Source: Sphingomonadales bacterium 12-68-11 (GTDB lineage Bacteria; Pseudomonadota; Alphaproteobacteria; Sphingomonadales; Sphingomonadaceae). From it: a stretch of 64,000 nucleotides of DNA. The stretch is taken from positions 62,001 through 126,000 of the forward strand of contig NCCV01000001.1 in assembly GCA_002279825.1 (NCBI GenBank), written 5' to 3'. A program made the position numbers and the translations under genes. Positions 8,342 through 18,018 of the stretch are shown piece by piece; position 1 is the first letter of the stretch, and each line of letters begins with the position of its first letter. Under the pieces are notes generated by a model. The model was given only the letters and a program-made list of their open reading frames with translations. It had not been told where the DNA came from and made no database searches.

Positions 8342-9037
8342 TCAGGCGCGGCGCAGCAGCAGCGTGCCGGTAGCGATCAGCCAGACCGTGAGTGCGAGAA
8401 ACCCGGTGATGGTGCCCACCGCGAACAGGCTGCCGTCCTGCCCGGCGGCGAGCATCAACCCTTCGCCAGTGCCAAAGGTCAGCAGTGCTGCAGTGGCGAG
8501 GCCGAAGGCGGCGGTGGCGTGATGGCCCTCGCCCTGCTGGAGCAGCGCGAGCAGACCGGCGAACAGCGCGGTGAGCAGCTGGCCGAGATGCTCGCCGACC
8601 GCGATCCCGCCGTAGGCGTTGATGAGCGTGAAGGTGCCGATCGCCGCCTCGGCCGCTGCCGGATCGGCCCCCGTGGCGGCGCGTGACAGGTCGGGCATCA
8701 CGAACACCCAGCGCACGAGGCCGATGGCCTGGGTGAGCCCGGCCAGTGCCCCGGCGAGCGCCGCGCCGATCGCCAGCGCAGGCCGGTCGGCGAGGCGGAC
8801 CGGGGTAATCGCCAGCCCTGCGGCAAGCGGTACCAGCGCCAAGGCGGTGAGCGCGAAGGCATACCAGGTGAGGAGTAAACCCGTGCCGCCCGCGGCAAAG
8901 CGGGAGAGCACCTCGCCCGCCGGTTCGCGCAGGATAGCCGGGTAATCGAAGATCGACGCGAGCACGGCGTAGGGCACGTTGAACGAGACGGCGAGGGCGA
9001 TGGTGGCCAATCCGAGCCAGCGGGACCGGGCGCTCAT
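8342..9037 (-). CDS. DUF4386-type integral membrane protein
   Basis: A 231-residue polytopic protein with about six hydrophobic segments. The features VLSRFAAGGTGLLLTWYAFALTALALVPL and LVRWVFVMPDLSR are characteristic of DUF4386 proteins, whose function is unknown. Its start overlaps the stop of the upstream cupin gene (ATGA), so the two are coupled. Expression is probably governed by the divergent TetR regulator at 9733. Confidence 0.75.
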   Translation of the reverse strand: MSARSRWLGLATIALAVSFNVPYAVLASIFDYPAILREPAGEVLSRFAAGGTGLLLTWYAFALTALALVPLAAGLAITPVRLADRPALAIGAALAGALAGLTQAIGLVRWVFVMPDLSRAATGADPAAAEAAIGTFTLINAYGGIAVGEHLGQLLTALFAGLLALLQQGEGHHATAAFGLATAALLTFGTGEGLMLAAGQDGSLFAVGTITGFLALTVWLIATGTLLLRRA

Positions 9038-9591
9038 GACGCGCGCGCCATGCGGGCAAGCCGGCGATCAGCCCCGGTGAGCCACGCGACGAGCCGCAGC
9101 ACTGCGAGCAGCGCGCGTTGGAGCAGGCGCGGAATGCCCACCAACACCAGGTTGCCGCTGTGGAGCAACTCGCCAAGCGCACGCGGATCGCGCGGCATCC
9201 CGGCGGCGTCGGTCTCGCCGGCAGCGGCGAGCGCATACATGCCGCGTAGGAAGGTTTCGAGCCCCTCGCCCGGATCGGCTGTCGTGACGAACACCACTGG
9301 CGCGTCACCGGGGTTGCGAAAGCCGTGCGGCGTGCCCGGCGCAATGGCGATATCCTCGCCCGGGCCAAGCAGCCGGGTCACGCCCTTGCCGAGGTCGATT
9401 TCGAGCACGCCTTCCTCGACCGCGAAAGTCTCGGTCATCGAGTCATGCACGTGGAGCGGCGCGCCCGCACCCTGCGGCGGCAGGGTGCAACGGAAGCGCA
9501 GCACTTCGCCCTCTCCCGAAAGCGGCGAGGCGAGAAAGGCGATGCGGTCGCCGGTAACCGGATTGTGGATCTCTGGCATCAAGCGGGTCAT
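9034..9591 (-). CDS. Cupin-domain protein with C-terminal amphipathic extension
   Basis: The 185-residue product carries a small cupin barrel: GAGAPLHVHDSMTETFAVEEGVLEI supplies the HxH...E metal motif 1 and PGEDIAIAPGTPHGFRNPGD the His of motif 2. After the barrel a helical region (LVLVGIPRLLQRALLAVLRLVAWL) could contact a membrane. The start at 9591 has GGAGG a few bases upstream. It is first of a probable four-gene transcript, directly downstream of twin TetR-type operators. Confidence 0.8.
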   Translation of the reverse strand: MTRLMPEIHNPVTGDRIAFLASPLSGEGEVLRFRCTLPPQGAGAPLHVHDSMTETFAVEEGVLEIDLGKGVTRLLGPGEDIAIAPGTPHGFRNPGDAPVVFVTTADPGEGLETFLRGMYALAAAGETDAAGMPRDPRALGELLHSGNLVLVGIPRLLQRALLAVLRLVAWLTGADRRLARMARAS

Positions 9592-9641
9592 GGGTACCTC
9601 CGTTCGGAACACTATGTCTCTAACTGGTGACATGCCAGATA

Positions 9642-9686
9642 TCACCGGTCGGTGACATGCGCAAGAGGTTTGTCACTGACCGGTGA
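9642..9686. promoter_or_regulatory. Two palindromic operator-like sites in the cupin/TetR divergent promoter
   Basis: TCACCG-GT-CGGTGA (9642-9655) and TCACTG-AC-CGGTGA (9673-9686) are near-identical 14-bp palindromes whose centres are 31 bp apart, about three helical turns. The pair also forms a larger inverted repeat with 19-bp arms and one mismatch. A third half-site, CTGGTGACA, begins near 9624. The sites lie between the divergent cupin and tetR genes, where TetR repressors usually autoregulate. Confidence 0.75.
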
Positions 9687-9732
9687 TATTTTTCTGGCGG
9701 GCGGGGTTGGCGCGGGTTAGACAGGCCTCGCC

Positions 9733-10395
9733 ATGGCAAACACAGCAACATCCCCAAAGGCTGCGCGGGACACCGAAGACCGCACGCGCGATCGCTCGCG
9801 CACCGAGGACGCGATTCTCCGCGCGGCGCGCAGGGTCCTTATCGAAAGCGGCTTTGCCGGCTGGGGAGTCAACGCGCTCGCCCGCGCGGCAGGTTGCGAC
9901 AAGCAACTGATCTATCGCTACTTCGGAGGGCTCGACGGGCTTGCCGAAGCTCTCGGCACCGAAGTCGCCCACGATCTTGAAGCCGCGCTCTCCGAGGTCC
10001 GGGCGCCACCTGTCACCAGCTATGCCGGGTTGGTTGCCGCCATGCTTGAAGCACTTCTCCAGGTGCTTCGGTCTCACCCGGTGATGCAGCGCATCATTGC
10101 CGCGGAACTATCGGAGGCCAGTAGCCTGACCGCGCCGTTCGCCGAAGCGCGCGGGCGCGCGCTCGGGGCCTGGGTGGCGAAGATCAAAGGCGATTTCGCT
10201 CCGCCTCACGGAGTCGATGCGCCCGCCATCAATGCGGTGCTGATCGCGGCGGTGCAGCAGATGGTGCTGTCCAGCGCCAGCGTCGGCGGCTTTGCCGGGA
10301 TGCCTCTGGCAGAGGCGGAAGATTGGGAGCGCTTGCGCCGGACACTTCGACGGTTGGTGGTCTCCGCCTATGCCGACCCCTGCGCGCCAGACTGA
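9733..10395 (+). CDS. TetR family transcriptional regulator
   Basis: A 220-residue regulator. Residues about 22-68 form the TetR helix-turn-helix (EDAILRAARRVLIESGFAGWGVNALARAAGCDKQLIYRYFGG). The remaining alpha-helical domain would bind an inducer that cannot be inferred. It is divergent from the cupin-DUF4386-mipA-hydrolase run and separated from it by two palindromic sites, so it probably represses that run and itself. Confidence 0.9.
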   Translation: MANTATSPKAARDTEDRTRDRSRTEDAILRAARRVLIESGFAGWGVNALARAAGCDKQLIYRYFGGLDGLAEALGTEVAHDLEAALSEVRAPPVTSYAGLVAAMLEALLQVLRSHPVMQRIIAAELSEASSLTAPFAEARGRALGAWVAKIKGDFAPPHGVDAPAINAVLIAAVQQMVLSSASVGGFAGMPLAEAEDWERLRRTLRRLVVSAYADPCAPD

Positions 10396-10514
10396 CATCC
10401 CTGTCCGCCTGGACACCCGGCAGCCCGGTGGCTCCCGCAGCTCCGGTTTCGCCAATCCTTTGCGAGAGCAAGACAGGAGCCAGGGTCCTGCCCCTCAGCT
10501 GGCGCAAGGGAACC

Positions 10515-12344
10515 CTACCCCCCCGACCGGCTCGCCTTCTTCCGCTCATGCGGATCGAGGTAGCGCTTGCGCAGCCGGATCGACTGCGGGGTCACTTCGA
10601 CCAGCTCGTCGTCCTGGATGTAGGCGATGGCCTGTTCGAGGGTCATCTTGCGCGGCGGGGTGAGGCGGACCTGGTCGTCCTTGCCGGTCGAGCGGAAGTT
10701 GGTGAGCTGCTTGGACTTGAGCGGGTTGACCTCGAGGTCCTGCGGCTTGGCGTTCTCGCCGATGATCATGCCTTCGTAGAGCTTCTCGCCCGGGCTGATG
10801 AACAGGATGCCGCGTTCTTCGAGCGCGTTGAGCGCGTAAGGCACCGCCTCGCCCTGCTCCATGCTGATCAGCACGCCGTTCTGGCGGCCCTGGATGGGGC
10901 CCTTGTGCGGGCCGTACTTGTCGAACAGGCGGTTCATGATGCCGGTGCCGCGCGTGTCGCTGAGGAACTCGCCGTGGTAGCCGATCAGCCCGCGGCTGGG
11001 GGCGGTGAAAGTCAGGCGGGTCTTGCCGCCGCCGCTCGGGCGCATGTCGAGCAGCTCGCCCTTGCGCTGCGCCATCTTCTCCACGACCGTGCCCGAGTGC
11101 TCCTCGTCGACGTCGATGACGACAGTCTCGTAAGGCTCCTCGCGGCCGGCGGGGCCGTCCTTGAACAGCACGCGCGGGCGGCCGATCGAGAGCTCGAAGC
11201 CTTCGCGGCGCATGGTCTCGATCAGCACGCCGAGCTGGAGCTCGCCGCGGCCGGCGACTTCGAAGGCGTCGCGGTCGGCGCTTTCGCTGATGTGGATCGC
11301 GACGTTGCCTTCGGCCTCGCGGGCGAGGCGGTCGCGGATCACGCGGCTCTGCACCTTGTCGCCCTCGCGCCCGGCATAGGGGCTGTCGTTGACCGCGAAG
11401 CGCATCGCCAGCGTCGGCGGGTCGATCGGGCGCGCGGCGATCGGCGCGGTGACGGTGGGGGTGGCGATGGTGTTCGAAACGGTCGCCTTGGTGAGCCCGG
11501 CAATGGCGACGATATCGCCCGCCTCGGCGCTGTCGACCGGCACGCGATCGAGCCCGCGATAGGCGAACACCTTGGTGGCGCGGCCTTCTTCCACCGGCAC
11601 GCCGTGCACGTCGATCGCGCGGATCGGCATGTTGACGTCGAGCCGGCCGCTTTCGATGCGGCCGGTGAGGATGCGGCCCAGGAACGGATCGCGATCGAGC
11701 AGGGTGGCGATCATCGTGAACTCGCCGTCCTTGGGCAGGCCGGGTTCGCGCACGTGGCCGACGATGGTCTGGAACAGCGGGATCAGGTCGCCGCTGCGCA
11801 CGTCGGGATCCTCGCCCGCGTAGCCCGCGCGGCCCGAGGCGTAGAGGCACGGGAAGTCGAGCTGCTCGTCAGTGGCGTCGAGCGCGACGAACAGGTCGAA
11901 CACTTCGTTGAGCACTTCGTCGGGGCGCGCGTCGGGGCGGTCGATCTTGTTGACCACCACGATCGGACGCAGGCCGAGGCCGAGCGCCTTGCCGGTGACG
12001 AACTTGGTCTGCGGCATGGGACCCTCCGCCGCATCGACCAGCAGGATCACGCCGTCGACCATCGAAAGGATGCGTTCCACCTCGGCGCCGAAGTCGGCGT
12101 GGCCGGGGGTATCGACGATATTGATGCGGAAGGTTTCGGGCGAGCCGGGGGGCGCCCATTCGACCGAGGTCGGCTTCGCCAGGATGGTGATCCCGCGTTC
12201 CTTCTCGAGGTCGTTCGAATCCATCGCGCGCTCTTCGATGCGCTGGTTGTCGCGGAAGGTGCCGGACTGGCGGAACAGCTGGTCGACCAGCGTGGTCTTG
12301 CCGTGATCGACGTGGGCGATGATCGCCACGTTGCGGAGGCTCAT
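10515..12344 (-). CDS. typA: Ribosome-associated translational GTPase TypA/BipA
   Basis: The 609-residue length is standard for the family. G-motifs are clear: AHVDHGKTTL (residues 10-19, P-loop), DTPGHADFGAEVERI (switch II) and VVNKIDRPDARP (guanine specificity). The C-terminal TypA domain includes SRGLIGYHGEFLSDTRGTGI and FISPGEKLYEGMIIGE. It binds ribosomes and assists assembly or stress adaptation in the cytoplasm. It stands alone, with short spacers either side. Confidence 0.97.
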   Translation of the reverse strand: MSLRNVAIIAHVDHGKTTLVDQLFRQSGTFRDNQRIEERAMDSNDLEKERGITILAKPTSVEWAPPGSPETFRINIVDTPGHADFGAEVERILSMVDGVILLVDAAEGPMPQTKFVTGKALGLGLRPIVVVNKIDRPDARPDEVLNEVFDLFVALDATDEQLDFPCLYASGRAGYAGEDPDVRSGDLIPLFQTIVGHVREPGLPKDGEFTMIATLLDRDPFLGRILTGRIESGRLDVNMPIRAIDVHGVPVEEGRATKVFAYRGLDRVPVDSAEAGDIVAIAGLTKATVSNTIATPTVTAPIAARPIDPPTLAMRFAVNDSPYAGREGDKVQSRVIRDRLAREAEGNVAIHISESADRDAFEVAGRGELQLGVLIETMRREGFELSIGRPRVLFKDGPAGREEPYETVVIDVDEEHSGTVVEKMAQRKGELLDMRPSGGGKTRLTFTAPSRGLIGYHGEFLSDTRGTGIMNRLFDKYGPHKGPIQGRQNGVLISMEQGEAVPYALNALEERGILFISPGEKLYEGMIIGENAKPQDLEVNPLKSKQLTNFRSTGKDDQVRLTPPRKMTLEQAIAYIQDDELVEVTPQSIRLRKRYLDPHERKKASRSGG

Positions 12345-12429
12345 GAAACGGTCTCGAAATTAGAGGGGGTAGGCGGCGCGCCCTTAGGCGCTGCGCCGCA
12401 TCATGTCCACCTTCGCGGCTTTGGGCCGG

Positions 12430-13673
<1,244 letters not shown>

Positions 13674-13743
13674 GACAGGGTCTTTCGGGCGTTCTCCCCC
13701 GCGCCTAACAGAGCCGCCAGGCTTCCGCTACCGGACGGCCGCC

Positions 13744-14130
13744 TTAAACGACCAGCAGCGCCGCCGCGATCAGGATCGCGGTCTGCGATCCGGTCATGCC
13801 CAGCACCCGGCCGATCCCGTCGCTGCCCGGCCGCGACACGCCGACGGCATGGATCACGCGGCCGGCCAGCAGCATCGCGCCCGCGACGTGCAGCCAGAGC
13901 GGCGCCGCGCCGTTCAGTTCGGCGAGCGCGATCAGCAGCAGCGCGAACGGCGCATACTCGGCAAAGTTGGCCTGCACGCGGATGCGGCGCTCGAGATCCG
14001 GATCGTCCGCGAAGCCGAAGCCGATCATCTTGCGGCGGCGGACCACGATCACGCGCACGCAGAGGACCAGGAACAGGAGCGCCAGCGGCGCGGCATAAAG
14101 AGCGGTGACGGGAAGCAGAGGATCGGACAT
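13744..14130 (-). CDS. MAPEG family membrane protein
   Basis: A small membrane protein of 128 residues with four hydrophobic segments. The stretch RVQANFAEYAPFALLLIALAELNG is the characteristic MAPEG helix (R-x-x-N-x-x-E). Bacterial relatives include microsomal-type glutathione transferases, but many are uncharacterised. The start at 14130 follows AGGAG with good spacing. It is 8 bp downstream of the TspO-like gene, so one transcript is likely. Confidence 0.85.
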   Translation of the reverse strand: MSDPLLPVTALYAAPLALLFLVLCVRVIVVRRRKMIGFGFADDPDLERRIRVQANFAEYAPFALLLIALAELNGAAPLWLHVAGAMLLAGRVIHAVGVSRPGSDGIGRVLGMTGSQTAILIAAALLVV

Positions 14131-14138
14131 GCAAGCTC

Positions 14139-14900
14139 CTATGATCTGGACTCTGCCGGCGTCGGCGCGGCGGATGGGCGCGCGGAGAAGCTCCACGCCG
14201 CTGTGAGCACCGCGGCGAGGCACACCAGGCTGACCGCGACCACCGCCGGCTGCCGGTCGCGTACGACATTGGCGATCGCGATGGCCACCAGCGCCCACGA
14301 GACCGCCGCCGCGTAAGGCCAGGCGCCGCGCGACTGGGCCAGGATCGCGCACGCCAGTACGGTCCCGGCGATCAGCGCGAGCACGGTCCAGGCCGGCAGC
14401 GACAGCCCGAAGAAGCCGAAGCCCGACGCCGCCGCGACTTCGGTGACGTTGGCAAAAGTCGCCACGGTCAGCCAGCCGGCATAGAGCCCGGCCAGCCCGA
14501 GGATCAGCCACTGGCGATAGCCGGCGAGACCGTCGGCGCGGGTGGCGACGGCGATCAGCACCCACGCCGCCAGCACCAGCATCGCCGCGATCGCCGGCAC
14601 GGTGCCCCACAGCGGCCCAAAGCGGGCAAAGGCCAACCACAGCGTCGACAGCGCGAACAGCGCGGCGAGCGGCCGGCCGAGCCGCGGCAGGAGGGGATCG
14701 GCTTGGCCGGGCACCAGTTGCACCGCGGCGAACAGGACCGAGAGTCCGTAGATCGCCCCCCAAATCGCAAAGGCGTAGTTGGCCGGCACGATCGGCGTGG
14801 GCGCGAGCCCGGTCTGCCGCCCGAACCCGTCGAAAAACAGCACGAGCGGCGCCGCGGCCTGGATCAGCGCGACCACCAGCAGGACGATCTTGAGCGGCAT
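14139..14900 (-). CDS. TspO/MBR-related polytopic membrane protein
   Basis: A 253-residue protein with about seven hydrophobic segments. PANYAFAIWGAIYGLSVLFA resembles the conserved first-loop region of tryptophan-rich sensory (TspO/MBR-related) proteins of the longer, about 250-residue class. Function in this class is unsettled; TspO itself binds porphyrins. GGAGAG lies upstream of the ATG at 14900. The gene is divergent from a TetR regulator and adjacent to a MAPEG gene. Confidence 0.7.
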   Translation of the reverse strand: MPLKIVLLVVALIQAAAPLVLFFDGFGRQTGLAPTPIVPANYAFAIWGAIYGLSVLFAAVQLVPGQADPLLPRLGRPLAALFALSTLWLAFARFGPLWGTVPAIAAMLVLAAWVLIAVATRADGLAGYRQWLILGLAGLYAGWLTVATFANVTEVAAASGFGFFGLSLPAWTVLALIAGTVLACAILAQSRGAWPYAAAVSWALVAIAIANVVRDRQPAVVAVSLVCLAAVLTAAWSFSARPSAAPTPAESRS

Positions 14901-15029
14901 GCGGCTCTCCAACCGGACAGTGCCGCGAGCGATTCGCCCCGGACCTGGCGCCGTTCGTGCCCATTTATTATCGCATTTGCAATATCGAAACGCATTGCTC
15001 TGGCCGGCGGGGTTTGCGAAGGCGCGCCA

Positions 15030-15677
15030 ATGCCGCGACCCAAGGGAGCCAAGAGCGCCGGCTATGACCGGCGGCGCGCCGAACTGCTGGCGGCGTTTCG
15101 CGAGCGCCTGCTGGCGCGCAATCTGGCCGCGCCGAGCTTGCGCGAGCTGGCGGCGGCGGGCGGAGTGACGATCCCGACGGTGCGCCACTATTTCGGCCGC
15201 CGCGAAGACCTGATCGTCGCGCTGCTCGAGGACCTCGGGGTGCAGGGCGAAGCGCACCTCGCGCACGCCCGCGATGCGAGCGCGCCATTCGCCGAATCGA
15301 TCGAGCGGCTGGTGCAGTCGATCCTGACCGGGCTGTCGATGGGCCTGTCCGAAATCCACGCGCTCGGCCTGCGCGAAGGCCTCCGCCACGACCGGCTCGG
15401 CCCGGCCTATCTGAGCCACGTGCTCGAGCCGACCGTGCTCGCGATCGAGGAGCGGCTGCGCCAGCACCAGGCGCGCGGCGAAATGCGCCCCGCCGACACG
15501 CGCGTGGCGGCGCTGAGCCTGATCGCGCCGCAGATCGTGGCGCAGATCCACCAGCGCGAGTTAGGCGGCTGCGGCACCCGGCCGCTGAACGCGCAAAGCT
15601 CCACCCGCGAGCAGATCGACGCCTTTCTGCGCGCCTATGCGGCGGAGCCTGGGCCCCCACGTGCCCCGGAGCCATAG
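15030..15677 (+). CDS. TetR family transcriptional regulator
   Basis: A regulator of 215 residues with an N-terminal TetR-type helix-turn-helix (ELLAAFRERLLARNLAAPSLRELAAAGGVTIPTVRHYFGRREDLI). The start at 15030 gives MPRPKGAK, a usual TetR leader; a longer upstream frame is noncoding. It lies divergent from tspO-like/MAPEG, and the 129-bp spacer carries an AT-rich CGCATTTGC...CGCATTGC direct repeat (about 14971-14999) that could be its binding site. The inducer is unknown. Confidence 0.85.
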   Translation: MPRPKGAKSAGYDRRRAELLAAFRERLLARNLAAPSLRELAAAGGVTIPTVRHYFGRREDLIVALLEDLGVQGEAHLAHARDASAPFAESIERLVQSILTGLSMGLSEIHALGLREGLRHDRLGPAYLSHVLEPTVLAIEERLRQHQARGEMRPADTRVAALSLIAPQIVAQIHQRELGGCGTRPLNAQSSTREQIDAFLRAYAAEPGPPRAPEP

Positions 15678-15787
15678 AACAACTGCACCGCGCCCAAGCA
15701 CGCGGGGGGTTATCGCGCGCGCCGAGTTTGCTAGGGGGGTCGGGCAAATCCCGCGCGCCGCGCGCGCCGTCCCCTGCGGAGACTCTG

Positions 15788-17026
15788 ATGACCGACCAAG
15801 TGCTCGACAAGCCGATTGCCGAAACCGCGCTCCACCCGCTCGAACAGCTCGCCGCGACCAACGCGGATTCCGAGATCTGGTGGGATTCGAGCCCGCTGAT
15901 CTTCCCGAGCTGGCGCGAGGAAACCCTGGCCAAGGCGCCCGAAGGCAAGCTGGCCGAATGGACCGCGCAGATCGACCGCTTCTATGATGCCGAGACGATC
16001 GCCAGCCAGGGCACGATGGGCTTCCGCGGGGTGACCACCAACCCGCCGCTTTCGCTCCAGGCAATCCGCCTCGCGCCCGAGCTGTGGGCGGCCGAAATCA
16101 AGACCATCGGCGCCAAGAACCCCGGCCTCGACTACGAGGGCGTGTACTGGGCGATGTACCTCGACCTGGTGAAGAAGGGCGCCGCGGCGATCCTGCCGGT
16201 CTACGAGAAGTCGGGCGGCAAGTACGGGTTCCTGTCGGGCCAGGTCGATCCGCGCTACGTCCGCGACGGCGACAAGATGCTCGCCCAGGGTCTGCAGATC
16301 TATGCCCAGGCGCCCAACGTGATGGTCAAGCTGCCGGGCTCCAAGGAAGGCTACGAAGTGCTCGAGGAGCTGACCGCGCGCGGCATCAGCACAAACAACA
16401 CCACCAGCTTCACCGTGCCGCAGTACATGCGCTGCATGGCCGCGGTCAGCGCCGGGCTCTATCGCGCCACGGCGGCGGGCGTGGACCTCAGCAAGTGGCG
16501 CTCGGTCATCACGCATATGTCGGCGCGGCTCGGCGAGCTTTCCGACTGGAAGACCGAAGCCAAGGCGCGCGGCATCGAGTTGACCCTGCCGGAAATCCGC
16601 GACGGCGAGGAAGCCGTGCTCAAGCGCGCGTACCACCACGGCAAGAGCGTGGGGCACCCGTCGAAGATGCTGCAATGCTCGATGCGCGTCGAGAAGGACG
16701 AGCGGACCGGCAAGACCGTCAGCCGCCACATCCAGGACTTCGGCGGCAGCGACATGGTCTACACCTGCCCGCCGGGTTACATCGCCCAGCTCATGGCGGT
16801 CGAGCACGAGCTCGATCCGTTCGATGCGAACGCGATCGACCGCGAGCCCAACAAGGCGAGCATCGAAAAGCTGATGAAGCTGCCGAGCTTCCGCCAGGCC
16901 TACGAGTTCGACGGCATGACGCCGGACCAGTTCGCGCACTTCGGTTCGTTCAAGGCGACCGAGACCGAATTCGCCGCGGCGACCCGCCAGACGGTCGATT
17001 TCGTGCGGATGACGCTGGAGGGGTGA
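15788..17026 (+). CDS. Transaldolase-family protein, long variant
   Basis: A TIM-barrel protein of 412 residues. GFRGVTTNPPLSL (about residues 78-90) matches the transaldolase signature, and Lys180 in NVMVKLPGSKEGYEVLEELTARGISTNN fits the Schiff-base lysine. It is longer than classic TalA/TalB (about 317) and MipB-type enzymes (about 220), with additional C-terminal segments (MLQCSMRVEKDERTGK, HIQDFGGSDMVYTCPPGY). A transaldolase or aldolase reaction is likely but the substrate is open. A strong terminator follows at 17055. Confidence 0.75.
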   Translation: MTDQVLDKPIAETALHPLEQLAATNADSEIWWDSSPLIFPSWREETLAKAPEGKLAEWTAQIDRFYDAETIASQGTMGFRGVTTNPPLSLQAIRLAPELWAAEIKTIGAKNPGLDYEGVYWAMYLDLVKKGAAAILPVYEKSGGKYGFLSGQVDPRYVRDGDKMLAQGLQIYAQAPNVMVKLPGSKEGYEVLEELTARGISTNNTTSFTVPQYMRCMAAVSAGLYRATAAGVDLSKWRSVITHMSARLGELSDWKTEAKARGIELTLPEIRDGEEAVLKRAYHHGKSVGHPSKMLQCSMRVEKDERTGKTVSRHIQDFGGSDMVYTCPPGYIAQLMAVEHELDPFDANAIDREPNKASIEKLMKLPSFRQAYEFDGMTPDQFAHFGSFKATETEFAAATRQTVDFVRMTLEG

Positions 17027-17054
17027 TCCCCCCTAAGGTACTGAAATGTCTTCT

Positions 17055-17084
17055 ACGGGCGCCGAGAGATCGGCGCCCGTTTTC
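17055..17084 (+). terminator. Rho-independent terminator after the transaldolase-family gene
   Basis: A perfect 10-bp stem, ACGGGCGCCG / CGGCGCCCGT, encloses a 6-nt loop AGAGAT and is followed by TTTC. It lies 28 bp after the stop codon and marks the boundary before the lower-GC insert. Confidence 0.9.
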
Positions 17085-17119
17085 GCTTGAGCCCCCTAAG
17101 ACTCGAGGTTCACTGGACG

Positions 17120-17159
17120 ACATGTGTTGCTTGACAATACATGTGCGCTCTTTCATTGT
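17120..17159 (+). promoter_or_regulatory. Candidate promoter and operator of the zinc-finger/RHH gene
   Basis: An inverted repeat with 10-nt arms, ACATGTGTTG (17120-17129) and CAATACATGT (17135-17144), separated by CTTGA, has one mismatch. A consensus -35 TTGACA (17131-17136) lies in it, and a fair -10, CATTGT (17154-17159), follows after 17 bp. Transcription would start near 17166, the A of the ATG, suggesting a leaderless or almost leaderless message; no Shine-Dalgarno sequence is visible. Confidence 0.55.
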
Positions 17160-17165
17160 CTTTGC

Positions 17166-18017
17166 ATGGCGCTCAGCAAATCAGTCTTGGACGAGATCAG
17201 GGCGAAAACCACGCTCTCGGCTGTTGTGAAGGAAACTACGACGCTTCAGCGGGCCGGCAGGGAATGGAAGGCTTGTTGTCCATTCCACGAAGAGGACACT
17301 CCGAGCTTCTACGTCAACGACGAGAAGCACTTCTACCACTGCTTTGGATGCGGCGCGCACGGTGACGCAATCCGCTGGCTTACAGACAAGTGCGGAATGA
17401 CATTCCGAGAGGCCGTCGAAAAACTAGCTTATCAAACTAGCGTCAAACTTCCAGAAGAGGAGATGATGAGCAAATCGATCCGAAGTAGAGGTGGAGCTAA
17501 ACTAAATCGAACTGAAACCGTGACGATCCGATTGGATCCAAAGCTCAACTATCTTTGCGAACTTGCTTCGAGAGCGCAACGAAGAACCAAAAGTAGCTTC
17601 ATCGAATGGGCGGTTCTCAACTCGCTTGGCGACGTCACCCTGCCGGATGTTCACGTGCATGATTATGAGACCGGCGCCACCAGACAAGCCACGCTTAGCG
17701 AAAAGGCCAACGAACTTTGGCAAGTGGATGAGCCCGATCGAGTGATTGGGTTGGCGCTTTTTGCGCCGTCGCTGCTGAACCACGACGAACAGCTTGTTTG
17801 GCGGCTGGTCAAAGAGAATGGCTACCTTTGGCGAGGTAACTACAACCTCCGCGGCGAGTGGTCTTGGGAAGCCAAGCCGGAAAGCTTGATCATCGATCGG
17901 CTGCGCGAAAACTGGGAACTCTTTAAGCTGATCGCCAGCGGTGAGCGCCACGAAAGCGAATTGCCACGATGGGTGAAGGTTCGTGCCGATGATGATCTGG
18001 ATGACATCCCCTTTTAG
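17166..18017 (+). CDS. DnaG-type CHC2 zinc-finger protein fused to a ribbon-helix-helix-like segment
   Basis: A 283-residue protein. Residues 1-95 match the zinc-binding domain of DnaG primase, with ligands Cys38, His41, Cys59 and Cys62 (CCPFHEEDTPSFYV...HCFGCGAHGDAIRWL). No TOPRIM catalytic domain follows. Instead residues about 117-155 (TVTIRLDPKLNYLCELA...TKSSFIEWAVLNSL) look like a ribbon-helix-helix DNA-binding unit, followed by a C-terminal region I do not recognise. Base composition is clearly more AT-rich than its neighbours, which suggests transfer. Start 17166 gives the canonical MALSKSVLDEIRAKTTL primase-like N terminus. It could regulate replication or its own promoter. Confidence 0.8.
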   Translation: MALSKSVLDEIRAKTTLSAVVKETTTLQRAGREWKACCPFHEEDTPSFYVNDEKHFYHCFGCGAHGDAIRWLTDKCGMTFREAVEKLAYQTSVKLPEEEMMSKSIRSRGGAKLNRTETVTIRLDPKLNYLCELASRAQRRTKSSFIEWAVLNSLGDVTLPDVHVHDYETGATRQATLSEKANELWQVDEPDRVIGLALFAPSLLNHDEQLVWRLVKENGYLWRGNYNLRGEWSWEAKPESLIIDRLRENWELFKLIASGERHESELPRWVKVRADDDLDDIPF

Positions 18018-18018
18018 G

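Noticed and set aside
7440..9368. 642-codon minus-strand fusion across mipA and the DUF4386 gene
   Set aside because: Only the last 268 codons match MipA with a signal peptide; the rest is out of frame with the DUF4386 gene.
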